From AAA044-D11 sp965268275 (lineage in GTDB: Bacteria; Actinomycetota; Actinomycetes; Nanopelagicales; Nanopelagicaceae), in the NCBI GenBank assembly GCA_965268275.1, contig OZ254168.1, forward strand, positions 1,116,001 to 1,180,000: a DNA stretch of 64,000 bases. Reading direction: 5' to 3'. The notes below the pieces were generated by a model. It ran no database searches, was not told the origin of the DNA, and saw only the letters and a list, made by a program, of their open reading frames with translations. The translations under genes were made by a program, and so were the position numbers. Shown here one piece after another: positions 52,599-60,807 of the stretch; the first letter of the stretch is position 1; every line of letters starts with the position of its first letter.

Positions 52599-53915
52599 GT
52601 GAGCGAAAAAATTGGATCAAGCGCCGAAGATTTATGGCGAGCACCCTTCCGAGGGAATCATCCAATCACTGCTGCAATAACAATTCCGGGTTCAAAATCT
52701 GCAACAAATCGCGCACTTATTCTGGCAGCGCTTGCAAAAACACCATCGATTCTGCGAAAGCCTTTGCATTCGCGAGACAGCGCGCTAATGATTGCGGGAC
52801 TTAAGGCGATCGGCTGCACAATCACCCAAGAACCAAATGGTGATTTACATATAACACCTGGCAAATTCTTTGGTCCGGCAAATGTCGATGTTGGAAATGC
52901 TGGAACTGTAATGCGCTTCTTGCCGCCCGTCGCCGCACTTGCTAACGGTTTGATTCACTTTGATGGCGATGCCAGATCGCACGAGCGACCAGTTGGACCA
53001 GTAATTACTGCGCTTGAAGAGCTGGGTGTAACAATCGAACATGGCAATAGATATTCATTGCCATTAACTATTAATGGAAGTGGCACGATTAAAGGCGGAA
53101 CACTTGAAATCGATGCATCAGCTTCGAGTCAATTTATTTCTGCTTTATTGCTTATCGGGCCCGTTACTCAAACTGGAATTACGATTAAAGATATTGGAAA
53201 GACTCTGCCATCTTTGCCGCATATTGAAATGACGATTGCAATGTTGCAGACTTTCGGCGCAAAAGTTGAGAGCAAAATTTCTGATAGTGGCAGGCGCGAA
53301 TGGCGGGTAGAGCCAGGTGAATTAGTTGGCCAAGATTTAATTATTGAACCAGATCTTTCGAACGCTGCCCCCTTTATGGCTGCTGCGATGATCTGTGGTG
53401 GCGAAGTAGTAATTGCAGATTGGCCAAAGATGACAGCCCAGCCAGGTGATCAACTTAGAAATATCTTTGCGAAAATGGGTGCGAAAATTGAGTTTGTCGG
53501 AAGTGGATTAAAAGTTGTTGGCTCTGGAAATATTCATGGAATTGATATTGATCTACATGATGTTGGTGAGCTGACACCTTCAATTGCTGCCGTTGCTGCA
53601 CTTGCTGATTCACCATCTTCGCTGCGCGGAATTGGCCACCTGCGATTGCATGAAACTGATCGATTGGCCGCACTTGCTACCGAGTTAAACGCACTTGGCG
53701 GCGATGTTGATGAAGAAGAGAGTGCGCTACATATTTCTCCGGCCCCATTACACAGTGGGATTTTCCATACCTACGATGATCATCGACTTGCAACTGCAGG
53801 CGCAATGATTGGGCTTGCAATCGACGGTATTCAAGTTGAAAACATTGCGACAACCCAGAAAACACTTCCAGATTTTCCTGGTGCTTGGCAGGAAATGCTT
53901 GGTTCAAATGGTTGA
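52599..53915 (+). CDS. aroA: 3-phosphoshikimate 1-carboxyvinyltransferase (EPSP synthase)
   Basis: Shikimate pathway step joining shikimate-3-phosphate and phosphoenolpyruvate. Landmarks are PGSKSATNRALILAAL near residue 30, DVGNAGTVMRFLPP near 92-105 and LRLHETDRLAALATELNALG near 345. The start is GTG after an AGGTAGG site. Length 438 aa is normal. It overlaps rsgA by 8 bases, so the two are coupled; the order aroA-rsgA-hisN is conserved in actinobacteria. Confidence 0.96.
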   Translation: MSEKIGSSAEDLWRAPFRGNHPITAAITIPGSKSATNRALILAALAKTPSILRKPLHSRDSALMIAGLKAIGCTITQEPNGDLHITPGKFFGPANVDVGNAGTVMRFLPPVAALANGLIHFDGDARSHERPVGPVITALEELGVTIEHGNRYSLPLTINGSGTIKGGTLEIDASASSQFISALLLIGPVTQTGITIKDIGKTLPSLPHIEMTIAMLQTFGAKVESKISDSGRREWRVEPGELVGQDLIIEPDLSNAAPFMAAAMICGGEVVIADWPKMTAQPGDQLRNIFAKMGAKIEFVGSGLKVVGSGNIHGIDIDLHDVGELTPSIAAVAALADSPSSLRGIGHLRLHETDRLAALATELNALGGDVDEEESALHISPAPLHSGIFHTYDDHRLATAGAMIGLAIDGIQVENIATTQKTLPDFPGAWQEMLGSNG

Positions 53916-54906
53916 GCCACGCAACTTCAGTGAGTTTGATGAAGATGACGTTCGTTCCAGACCCGCAAGAAGCACAAGACCGCGCACAAAAGATCGACCA
54001 GATTATTCGAAGGCAGCAACAGCTTTTGTAGTTGCGGTTGATCGCGGGCGCGTAACTTGCCTTCTTGATTCTCATTCAGAATCGGATTTGGCTGGGGTTA
54101 TCACTGCGATGAAATCTCGAGAGATTGGAAAAACTTCTGTAGTAGTCGGTGACACCGTTGGCTTAGTAGGTGACATCTCCGGTGAAGAAGGAACTCTAGC
54201 CCGAATAGTTACAGTGGCCGAACGCAAAAATGCATTGACCCGAACTGTCGATGATGATGCTGAAATTGAGCGGATGATTGTTGCAAATGTTGATCAGATG
54301 GCAATCGTGATTGCATCAGAAAATCCAGAACCCCGACATGGCTTTGTTGATCGAGCACTCGTTGTTGCTTATGACCAAGCCATCACACCAATCATTATTA
54401 TGACTAAATGCGATCTATCTGACGGCAAAGAATTCTTAGAAGCATATAAAGACTTAAACATTAAAATAATTAAAACCCAGATAAAGAAGCAAAAAGGCAG
54501 CGAACTAGATGAAATACGTGAGTTACTTGATGGCAAGTGCACGGTTTTGCTTGGGCATTCTGGGGTTGGAAAATCCACACTTGTAAATGCTCTGGTAGAG
54601 AGCGCTGATCGCGCAACCGGTTCGGTAAATGATGCAACCGGACGTGGGCGCCATACTTCTTCATCAGCGATTGCACTTGCTCTAAATCCTGGTTGGATTA
54701 TTGATACTCCGGGAGTTAGATCTTTCGGTGTCGCCCATGTTGATAGCAAGCGAGTTATTTCTGCATTCAGCGAATTTAGTGAAGCGATAGAACATTGCCC
54801 GAAGAACTGCTCGCATAATGAAGAGAGTTGCGCGTTAAATTCTTGGAATCTAGATGATGTAAGCAAATCAAGGCTAGAGAGCTTGCGTCGCCTGCTTAAG
54901 GCCTAA
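53908..54906 (+). CDS. rsgA: Ribosome small subunit-dependent GTPase A
   Basis: Circularly permuted GTPase that checks late 30S assembly. An N-terminal OB domain is followed by G4 (IMTKCDL), G1 (GHSGVGKSTLVNALV), and G3 (DTPGVRSFG). The C-terminal zinc knuckle is CPKNCSHNEESC. The start at 53908 (MVEPRNFSEFDEDD) overlaps the aroA end by 8 bases; the longer frame upstream lies inside aroA. Length 332 aa. Confidence 0.95.
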   Translation: MVEPRNFSEFDEDDVRSRPARSTRPRTKDRPDYSKAATAFVVAVDRGRVTCLLDSHSESDLAGVITAMKSREIGKTSVVVGDTVGLVGDISGEEGTLARIVTVAERKNALTRTVDDDAEIERMIVANVDQMAIVIASENPEPRHGFVDRALVVAYDQAITPIIIMTKCDLSDGKEFLEAYKDLNIKIIKTQIKKQKGSELDEIRELLDGKCTVLLGHSGVGKSTLVNALVESADRATGSVNDATGRGRHTSSSAIALALNPGWIIDTPGVRSFGVAHVDSKRVISAFSEFSEAIEHCPKNCSHNEESCALNSWNLDDVSKSRLESLRRLLKA

Positions 54907-54947
54907 CCTTTAAAGCCTAGTTGGATTGGTTGCAGTAGGATTCCCGC

Positions 54948-55763
54948 ATGTCATCGCGCGCCCATGATTTGAAATCAGATTTAGAACTCGCGCTTCGTCT
55001 TGCAGATGTAGCTGACGAGATTTCACTAAAGCGCTATCAAGCACTTGATTTAGTTATTGAAACCAAGCCTGACGCATCACCCGTAACTGATGCGGATAAA
55101 GCAGTTGAAAACGCCATCCGAAGTGAAATCTCAAAGCTTCGAAGTGAAGATTTAGTTGTTGGCGAAGAGTTTGGAAGCCCAGATTCATTAGCCGGTAAGT
55201 ATTACTGGGTGATTGACCCAATAGATGGAACCAAAAATTATTTACGTGGTGTGCCGACCTGGGCCACACTAATTGGATTGATTGATCCAAGTGGAAAGGT
55301 AATTGTCGGAGTAGTGAGTGCGCCTGCGTTAGCTCGAAGGTGGTGGGCGGCCGACGGCCTGGGCGCAAAGACTCAATTTATTTCGGGAGTTAATTCTGGT
55401 GAAGTTACTGAACTTAAGGTTTCGAAAGTTTCAAAACTGAGTGACGCCTCCATTTCATATTCTGACCTTGTTGGTTGGGGCGAGCGAAAAGCTAAATTTG
55501 TTGAACTGCAAGAGAAAATTTGGCGGACACGTGGTCACGGAGATTTCTGGTCACATATGTTGGTTGCCGAAGGTGCAGTGGATGTTGCAATTGAACCTTC
55601 ACTCTCGCTTTGGGATATGGCTGCGCTTGATGTAATTGTCCGTGAAGCCGGTGGAAAATTTACAAATCTTGATGGCAAAGATGGACCACATGGTGGGAGT
55701 GCGATTTCAAGTAACGGTTTACTTCACAAAGATTTCATTGAAGAAATAAAGGCCAGCAAGTAA
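54948..55763 (+). CDS. hisN: Histidinol-phosphatase of the inositol monophosphatase family
   Basis: Metal-dependent phosphatase that hydrolyses histidinol phosphate in histidine synthesis. Metal motifs are VVGEEFGS (Glu near residue 71), DPIDGTKNYLRGVP (Asp-Ile-Asp near 88-91) and WDMAALDVIVREAGG near the end. Length 271 aa. In actinobacteria the IMPase beside aroA-rsgA is HisN; a general inositol or sugar phosphatase is an alternative. It is followed directly, with no spacer, by an unusual membrane protein gene. Confidence 0.9.
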   Translation: MSSRAHDLKSDLELALRLADVADEISLKRYQALDLVIETKPDASPVTDADKAVENAIRSEISKLRSEDLVVGEEFGSPDSLAGKYYWVIDPIDGTKNYLRGVPTWATLIGLIDPSGKVIVGVVSAPALARRWWAADGLGAKTQFISGVNSGEVTELKVSKVSKLSDASISYSDLVGWGERKAKFVELQEKIWRTRGHGDFWSHMLVAEGAVDVAIEPSLSLWDMAALDVIVREAGGKFTNLDGKDGPHGGSAISSNGLLHKDFIEEIKASK

Positions 55764-56450
55764 ATGGGCGGCGTTGAGATTGCTGGCATTGAAATTAGTG
55801 GCATTGAAATCGCTGGGCTCGAATTAACTGCTTCCCAAGTTCAGCAAATACTGCTAGTCCTTTTTGGATTTCTCCTCTTTAGTCTGATAGTTGTTCTCTT
55901 TAACTTCATTGCAAAAAATCGTGGCTCTGATGCAGGCGAGAAGCAAGAGAAGAAAGAGCCGCAATACGAAGAGATTTTTGAAATTGAGAATGAGATTATT
56001 GAAACTAATCCATACAAGAACGATCCAGATACTTACTTCGAACAATCAGTTCTGCAAACCGTAACTCTGACTTTGATTATTGGACTTCAGGAACACTTAA
56101 CAAAAATGGCTGAAAATCCATCAGATCAACATAAGGCCATGAAGGCTGTCGGGAAATATCTTGAAGATAAAAGTGTTGCACCGATTGCCTTTACCCAATG
56201 GAATCAATCTGCGATTCAAGGTATAGCCGCTCGAATCATTCTGAATGGAAAATCTAGGACTGCGCTATTTGGTCCAAGTGTTGCAATGGCAAAGGCCACC
56301 GCTAAATTCCCAAGTGAAATTTCTGCTCAAGTAGAGAGCGCACACAGTGCTGGTCAAAGTGTTTTTGTTCTTGCTATTGATGGTCTGGCCTACGGTGTAT
56401 TTTCCGTAAGCCATCGACTTGTCTTGATTGGTAGCGGGGACAGGATTTGA
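55764..56450 (+). CDS. Membrane-anchored orphan P-type-ATPase nucleotide-binding domain
   Basis: Not a known family to me. N-terminus: four copies of a five-residue repeat (GVEIA GIEIS GIEIA GLELT, residues 3-22); one membrane helix (about 28-50); an acidic Lys/Glu linker; then residues 100-220 look like the nucleotide (N) domain of a P1B-type ATPase: PSDQHKAMKAVGKYLED corresponds to the S-E-H-P-L region (His123, the Pro is Lys), QGIAARIILNGK to the glycine-loop strand, LFGPSVAMAK to the V-G-N-x-x-L-M helix and AGQSVFVLAIDGLAYGVFSV to the final strands. The phosphorylation motif DKTGT and transport helices are absent. The last residues are encoded inside the opposite-strand tRNA gene. Likely an ATP- or metal-sensing adaptor or a relic; inference. 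Confidence 0.55.
   Translation: MGGVEIAGIEISGIEIAGLELTASQVQQILLVLFGFLLFSLIVVLFNFIAKNRGSDAGEKQEKKEPQYEEIFEIENEIIETNPYKNDPDTYFEQSVLQTVTLTLIIGLQEHLTKMAENPSDQHKAMKAVGKYLEDKSVAPIAFTQWNQSAIQGIAARIILNGKSRTALFGPSVAMAKATAKFPSEISAQVESAHSAGQSVFVLAIDGLAYGVFSVSHRLVLIGSGDRI
55770..55829. repeat. 15-bp repeat x4 at the 5' end
   Basis: Four imperfect 15-bp units (ggcattgaaattagt type) encoding G-[VIL]-E-[IL]-[AST]. The amino-acid pattern is better preserved than the bases. Confidence 0.8.
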
Positions 56451-56505
56451 ACCTATGACCTCTGGGTTATGAGCCCAGCGAGCTACCGAGCTGCTCCACC
56501 CCGCG
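56429..56505 (-). tRNA. Initiator tRNA-Met (anticodon CAT)
   Basis: Read on the minus strand: acceptor CGCGGGG with CCCCGCT, so position 1 C faces position 72 T (mismatch), the hallmark of initiator tRNA; the D arm contains AGCAGCTCGGTAGCT; anticodon stem CTGGG/CCCAG with loop CTCATAA (the three stem G-C pairs GGG/CCC are typical of initiators); T loop TTCAAAT. The CCA end is encoded, unlike tRNA-Arg and tmRNA here. It overlaps the 3' end of the orphan P-type-like gene by 22 bases on the opposite strand. Confidence 0.95.
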
Positions 56506-56509
56506 TCGG

Positions 56510-56529
56510 TTCGGCAATCTTATGCCGAA
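56510..56529. other. Hairpin between UPF0182 and tRNA-Met
   Basis: A 7-bp stem (ttcggca/tgccgaa) and six-base loop, without a T-run; it may end the UPF0182 transcript or aid processing of the tRNA 5' leader. Confidence 0.35.
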
Positions 56530-56560
56530 AGGTTTAATTACCCAAATTACTTTTAGGAAA

Positions 56561-59443
56561 TTACTTTTGTGCAGAGATTGCAGCAGCAATTGCTGCTTCT
56601 AATCGATCCTGAGCCTTGCCATATGCTGCAAAGTCGCCTCTTCTAAGTGCAGCTTGTGCATCTGCTAGCGCTGCTTTTGCATTAGCAAGTGCAGACTTCA
56701 CTGTGTTGCTAACTACTGGAGTTGAGCCACCAGTTGTTGTCTGTGAAGTGTTATTTAGAACAGTTCCAGAATTTCCACCGAATACCTGATCTAGCGCACC
56801 CTTAAGTGTGTTATCGAATCCGATTACATCACCAAAGGAGACTAGAACTTTTTGCAGCAATGGATATGCAGAAGTGTTAGCGGTTGCACGAACATAAACT
56901 GGTTGGACATAAAGCAATCCGCCACCAACTGGCAAAGTCAGCAAGTTACCAAGAACTACATCAGATCCACCTTGACGTAACAATGAAAGCGCTTGCGCTA
57001 CTTCTGGTTTGGCTTCAAAGTTCGATGCGACTTGCGAAGGACCAGAAATATTGGTTGAACGTGGAAGTTGTAGCACAGAAATCTTTCCGTAATCCGGACC
57101 GTTGTCAGAATTTACAGCTGCGAATGCAGTTAAGTTCTGACGATTTCCTCGCGGAACAAATGAAGATGTAAGTGAGAATGCTGGCTTATCTTGACCAGGC
57201 AACTTAAGAGTCATGTAATAAGGAGGTTGGATTCCGGCATTTGCACCCAATGAAGATGGGTCGGTTGGAACTCTCCAGAAATCTTGACCACCGTAAAATG
57301 CATCTGCAGTTTTGACGTGATAAGTGCTTAATACATCGCGTTGAACGCCGAAGAGATCTTCAGGGTAGCGAATGTGCTCAAGCAATGACTTCGACATTGC
57401 ACTCTTTGGGGTAACAGTTCCTGGGAATGACTTACTCCAGGTAGCAAGAACAGGATCTTTGGTATCCCATTGATAAAGCTTCACGGTTCCGTCATAAGCA
57501 TCAACTGTTGCCTTAACAGAATTTCGCATGTAGCTGATATTTCTGCTTGCAAGTGATGCAACTGCGGTAGAACTAGTTGTGATGGAGTTTGTTGTAGCTG
57601 TAGCTAGGTTTGTCTTCTTTGCGTAAGGGTAGCCATTGCTGGTTGTGTAACCATCGACTATCCACAAAATACGACCATCGACAACTGCTGGATAAATGTT
57701 TCCATCAAGGGTCAACCATGGTGCAACTTTTGCTACGCGCTCACTTGGATTTCGGTTGAAAAGAATCTTTGAATCTGAATTGATTAAGTTGGAAAGAACA
57801 ATGCGTTGTTCTTGATACTTAATTGCGAAGAGCAGACGAGTAAATAGGGATCCCATAGGGACGCCACCCTTACCGGTGTATGTGTAGTTCTTCTGACCAT
57901 TCGCAGAATTATCATCTGGATAGTCAAGCTCTACTGGATCGCCGCCCTTAGCACCACCGATAATTGAATAATCTGGAACATTCTCGCCGAAGTAAATTCG
58001 AGGTTGGAATTCTCCGAGACCTTTAGTTGGTGGAATATCGCCAACGCTATATGTTGGTTTTCCATCTGAATCAATTGTGTTTCCTAGGGCAGAAACGAAA
58101 CCGAAACCGTGGGTATAAACCAGGTGATCGTTAATCCAATTTCGAGCAGGATTGCCTTCGATATTTAATTCACGAACTGCAACTACTGAGTCACGCTTTA
58201 CGCCATCAATTGTGTAGCGATCGACGTCAAGTGAATCTGCGAAGTTGTAGTAAGGCTTTATCTGTTGTAGCTGACGGAAAGTTGAAGGAACAACACTTGG
58301 ATCCAGAAGTCGAATATTTGAAATGGTTGCTTCGTCATTCTTTAACTGACCTGCTGATGTTTCGATTGTTGCTTGGTAATCCTTAACTTCGACATCACTT
58401 AATCCATATGCGGCACGCGTTGCTTCGATATTGCGCTGAATGTAAGGCGCTTCCTTTGAAGATTCGCTTGGCTTAACTTGGAATTGTTGAATCGCCGCTG
58501 GATAAACACCGGCAATCAAAACTGATGAAATTACTAGAAGGCTCACTCCGGCTGCAGGTAGAACCCATGAGCGACGAATGATGTTTGCAAAGAAGAGAAG
58601 CGCGCAGATGATTGAGATACCAGCCAGGATTGCTTTAGCTGGCAAAAGCGCATTCACATCGGTGTATGAAAGACCAGTAATAAGTCTTCCCTCTTTGAGC
58701 GCAAGTGCGTAGCGATCGAACCAATATGCAACTGCCTTAATTAGAACGAAAATACCTAGTAACACTGAAAGTTGAACTCGAGCTGCAACTGTCGTCTTAT
58801 CTTCAGGGACTTGTAATCTGATTCCGCTATATAAGTAATGAACCGCGGCGCTGGCAATGATTGTCAAAATGAGAGTAGAGATTGCCCAAGCTAATAGTGC
58901 TTCGTAAAACGGTAACTTGAAAACGAAAAAAGAAATATCTAAGCCGAATTGGGAATCCTTGACACCGAATGGAGTTGCATTTCTAAATTGCATCCATCGT
59001 TCCCAGAGCGCCATTCCTGAAGTTCCAGAGAAGTAGAAGAAACCTAGCGCTATTGCAAGCAATACCCAGCGACGAATTGGTTCTAGTTGACCGCGGTATC
59101 TCTCTAAATTATCTGCTTCAACTGATACTGGTGCATAAAGCGGTCTACTTCTGTAGGCCAAGTAAACGTTTGTTGTTATGAAAAGTGAAGTGATGAGTCC
59201 AAAGAAAACGAATAGTGAAGCTTTGGTAACAAGAACTGTGCTCCAGACAGTTTGGAAATCAACGGAACGAAACCAGAGGAAGTCGGCGTAAAAACCACTT
59301 AGTCCTATAAGTATCGATCCAAGAATTACGAGAACAATTGCGGTTAACGCAAATGGTCCTGGGCGCTTAGGTCGCATTGGATTTTGTGGTCTTGAAGAAC
59401 CAGAGAATGGATTGCCAGGAAATTGAAATGAACTCATGTCCAT
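56561..59443 (-). CDS. UPF0182 family large membrane protein
   Basis: Actinobacterial UPF0182 (Rv3193c-type), function unknown. Seven membrane helices occupy about the first 320 residues (for example ALTAIVLVILGSILIGLSGF). The rest is a large extracellular domain with VYPAAIQQFQVKPSE after the last helix, and HLVYTHGFGFVSA and FYGGQDFWRVPTDPS as family landmarks. The C-terminus is Ala/Lys-rich, helical. Length 960 aa fits. Neighbouring PDZ-less Lon-like gene is also conserved beside it. Confidence 0.92.
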   Translation of the reverse strand: MDMSSFQFPGNPFSGSSRPQNPMRPKRPGPFALTAIVLVILGSILIGLSGFYADFLWFRSVDFQTVWSTVLVTKASLFVFFGLITSLFITTNVYLAYRSRPLYAPVSVEADNLERYRGQLEPIRRWVLLAIALGFFYFSGTSGMALWERWMQFRNATPFGVKDSQFGLDISFFVFKLPFYEALLAWAISTLILTIIASAAVHYLYSGIRLQVPEDKTTVAARVQLSVLLGIFVLIKAVAYWFDRYALALKEGRLITGLSYTDVNALLPAKAILAGISIICALLFFANIIRRSWVLPAAGVSLLVISSVLIAGVYPAAIQQFQVKPSESSKEAPYIQRNIEATRAAYGLSDVEVKDYQATIETSAGQLKNDEATISNIRLLDPSVVPSTFRQLQQIKPYYNFADSLDVDRYTIDGVKRDSVVAVRELNIEGNPARNWINDHLVYTHGFGFVSALGNTIDSDGKPTYSVGDIPPTKGLGEFQPRIYFGENVPDYSIIGGAKGGDPVELDYPDDNSANGQKNYTYTGKGGVPMGSLFTRLLFAIKYQEQRIVLSNLINSDSKILFNRNPSERVAKVAPWLTLDGNIYPAVVDGRILWIVDGYTTSNGYPYAKKTNLATATTNSITTSSTAVASLASRNISYMRNSVKATVDAYDGTVKLYQWDTKDPVLATWSKSFPGTVTPKSAMSKSLLEHIRYPEDLFGVQRDVLSTYHVKTADAFYGGQDFWRVPTDPSSLGANAGIQPPYYMTLKLPGQDKPAFSLTSSFVPRGNRQNLTAFAAVNSDNGPDYGKISVLQLPRSTNISGPSQVASNFEAKPEVAQALSLLRQGGSDVVLGNLLTLPVGGGLLYVQPVYVRATANTSAYPLLQKVLVSFGDVIGFDNTLKGALDQVFGGNSGTVLNNTSQTTTGGSTPVVSNTVKSALANAKAALADAQAALRRGDFAAYGKAQDRLEAAIAAAISAQK

Positions 59444-59497
59444 ACTCTACCGATTGGGAAAAACCGGGCAAACCTACTTTTTAGAATGTTTCGAAAA

Positions 59498-60292
59498 TCA
59501 GGCGGGGCATTTGAGGGTTTTGGCTATTTTTGGGTCGATTAAACCGTGAAATGCTTCACTGAGGTTATTTACTGCCATCAACTGCAAATCTTTCTCAGCA
59601 AACGTTATAACTCCGCAATTGGCTTTTGGAACAACAGCAATTGTTGCACCGGCCTTTCTGGCGGCAATCAATTTTTGATCCATTCCCCCAACACTTCCAA
59701 CTCTTCCTTTTTCGTTAATGGTGCCAGTTACGGCGATGTTTCTTCCAGAAATCAATTCGGGATATGAAAGCTTTGCAATTAGTGCAAGTGAAAAAGCGAG
59801 GCCGGCACTTGGTCCACCAACTCGCTTCATTACAAATTCGATATCCGAAACTTTCCAATTTAATGGTTTATCCGGCTGCGCATTCTTGAGGAAATTTGCT
59901 GCGGCAATTGCGGCAGCCTCTTCGGACTTAAGCATCTCTTTCGCACCTTTAGCTTTAGCTGATTTAGTTGTTTCACCCTCTTTGTAAACAACCTCACTTG
60001 GCAACACAACTGAGTCACCATTTAACCAAGCTTCTAAAACCATAATTCCTGGCGGCTTCGTGTCTGGATTAGATACATAGACCGAGAGCGAATAGAGCTT
60101 TCCTTTGGGATCAGAAACTTGGTCAGCGCTTAATTCCTTACTGAATTTGATGCCGTCATCAAGAAGGTTTGTAACTGGGCCCGGAGAAATGATTGCAAAT
60201 GGCATTGGGACCAAAAGTGCGAAGAGAAATACCAAAAGTAAGAAATAGAGCGAAGGTTTTGAGAGATATTTAGGTATTGGGTGTCGAGTCAT
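59498..60292 (-). CDS. Lon-like (S16) membrane protease without PDZ domain
   Basis: Member of the YlbL/Rv3194c family. One N-terminal helix (about residues 14-37), SPGPVTNLLD, then directly a Lon catalytic domain with Ser162 in VGGPSAGLAF and Lys207 in MDQKLIAARKAG. Homologues of about 340-350 aa carry a PDZ domain between helix and protease; here only 264 aa remain and no PDZ pattern is seen between residues 95 and 150, so this form is trimmed. Neighbours on either side match the mycobacterial Rv3193c-Rv3197 block. Substrate unknown. Confidence 0.88.
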   Translation of the reverse strand: MTRHPIPKYLSKPSLYFLLLVFLFALLVPMPFAIISPGPVTNLLDDGIKFSKELSADQVSDPKGKLYSLSVYVSNPDTKPPGIMVLEAWLNGDSVVLPSEVVYKEGETTKSAKAKGAKEMLKSEEAAAIAAANFLKNAQPDKPLNWKVSDIEFVMKRVGGPSAGLAFSLALIAKLSYPELISGRNIAVTGTINEKGRVGSVGGMDQKLIAARKAGATIAVVPKANCGVITFAEKDLQLMAVNNLSEAFHGLIDPKIAKTLKCPA

Positions 60293-60485
60293 CGCGAAAA
60301 CTGTCTTGGAAACTTTGGAATTTAGTTACCGAACGATTCGTCTCATTTGCATATTTATCTTTGAACTTCGCGACCCAAGTGACGTAAATGATGGCGCCTA
60401 GGACGGCAAAGAAAGGAATCAACCACCAAATTAGTGCGGCGAATACCGAGCTGCTGGATGCTGCTACGACTTGAAACCCCTGCAC
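60270..60485 (-). CDS. Small single-pass membrane protein upstream of the Lon-like gene
   Basis: 71 aa starting at GTG. One helix (about residues 14-39, FAALIWWLIPFFAVLGAIIYVTWVA) and a basic/polar tail. The stop overlaps the downstream Lon-like start by 23 bases, indicating coupling. Unknown function; possibly a partner or adaptor of the protease, inferred only from coupling. Confidence 0.6.
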   Translation of the reverse strand: MQGFQVVAASSSSVFAALIWWLIPFFAVLGAIIYVTWVAKFKDKYANETNRSVTKFQSFQDSFRDDSTPNT

Positions 60486-60807
60486 TTGCCCTACCCCCAG
60501 TTTCGCTTGCCAGGATTTTCAAGAACTCCTGCAATCAATAGGCCACTTTAACAACCCAAGCCGACAATTTCGCCATTTGGCCGTGAAGCCAAGCTTTAAC
60601 TTATCAGGAAAAACTAAGAGAAATTTCACACTATTTCGGAATACTGTGCGAATTCGGGAAGAAACTTTAACTAGCCTTGGTTACCTTAGATATATCAAAG
60701 GTTCTAGATATGTTCAGCGCTGCAGATGTGTCGAAGGTGATTTAGAAATTAATTTGGCTTAGGCGTTAAGTGAAGTTTTCTAATCGTTTGGAAGGGAGGG
60801 TAGATTC
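60486..60807. other. 322-base region between divergent genes
   Basis: Holds the promoters for the small membrane gene (leftward) and the DUF2342 gene (rightward). GGAGGG lies ahead of the latter. A 61-codon frame at 60577-60762 is present but lacks a ribosome site and any recognisable pattern; I do not call it a gene. No RNA structure or operator recognised. Confidence 0.5.

Noticed and set aside
60577..60762. 61-codon ORF in the intergenic region
   Set aside because: No ribosome site and no protein-like pattern; not called.
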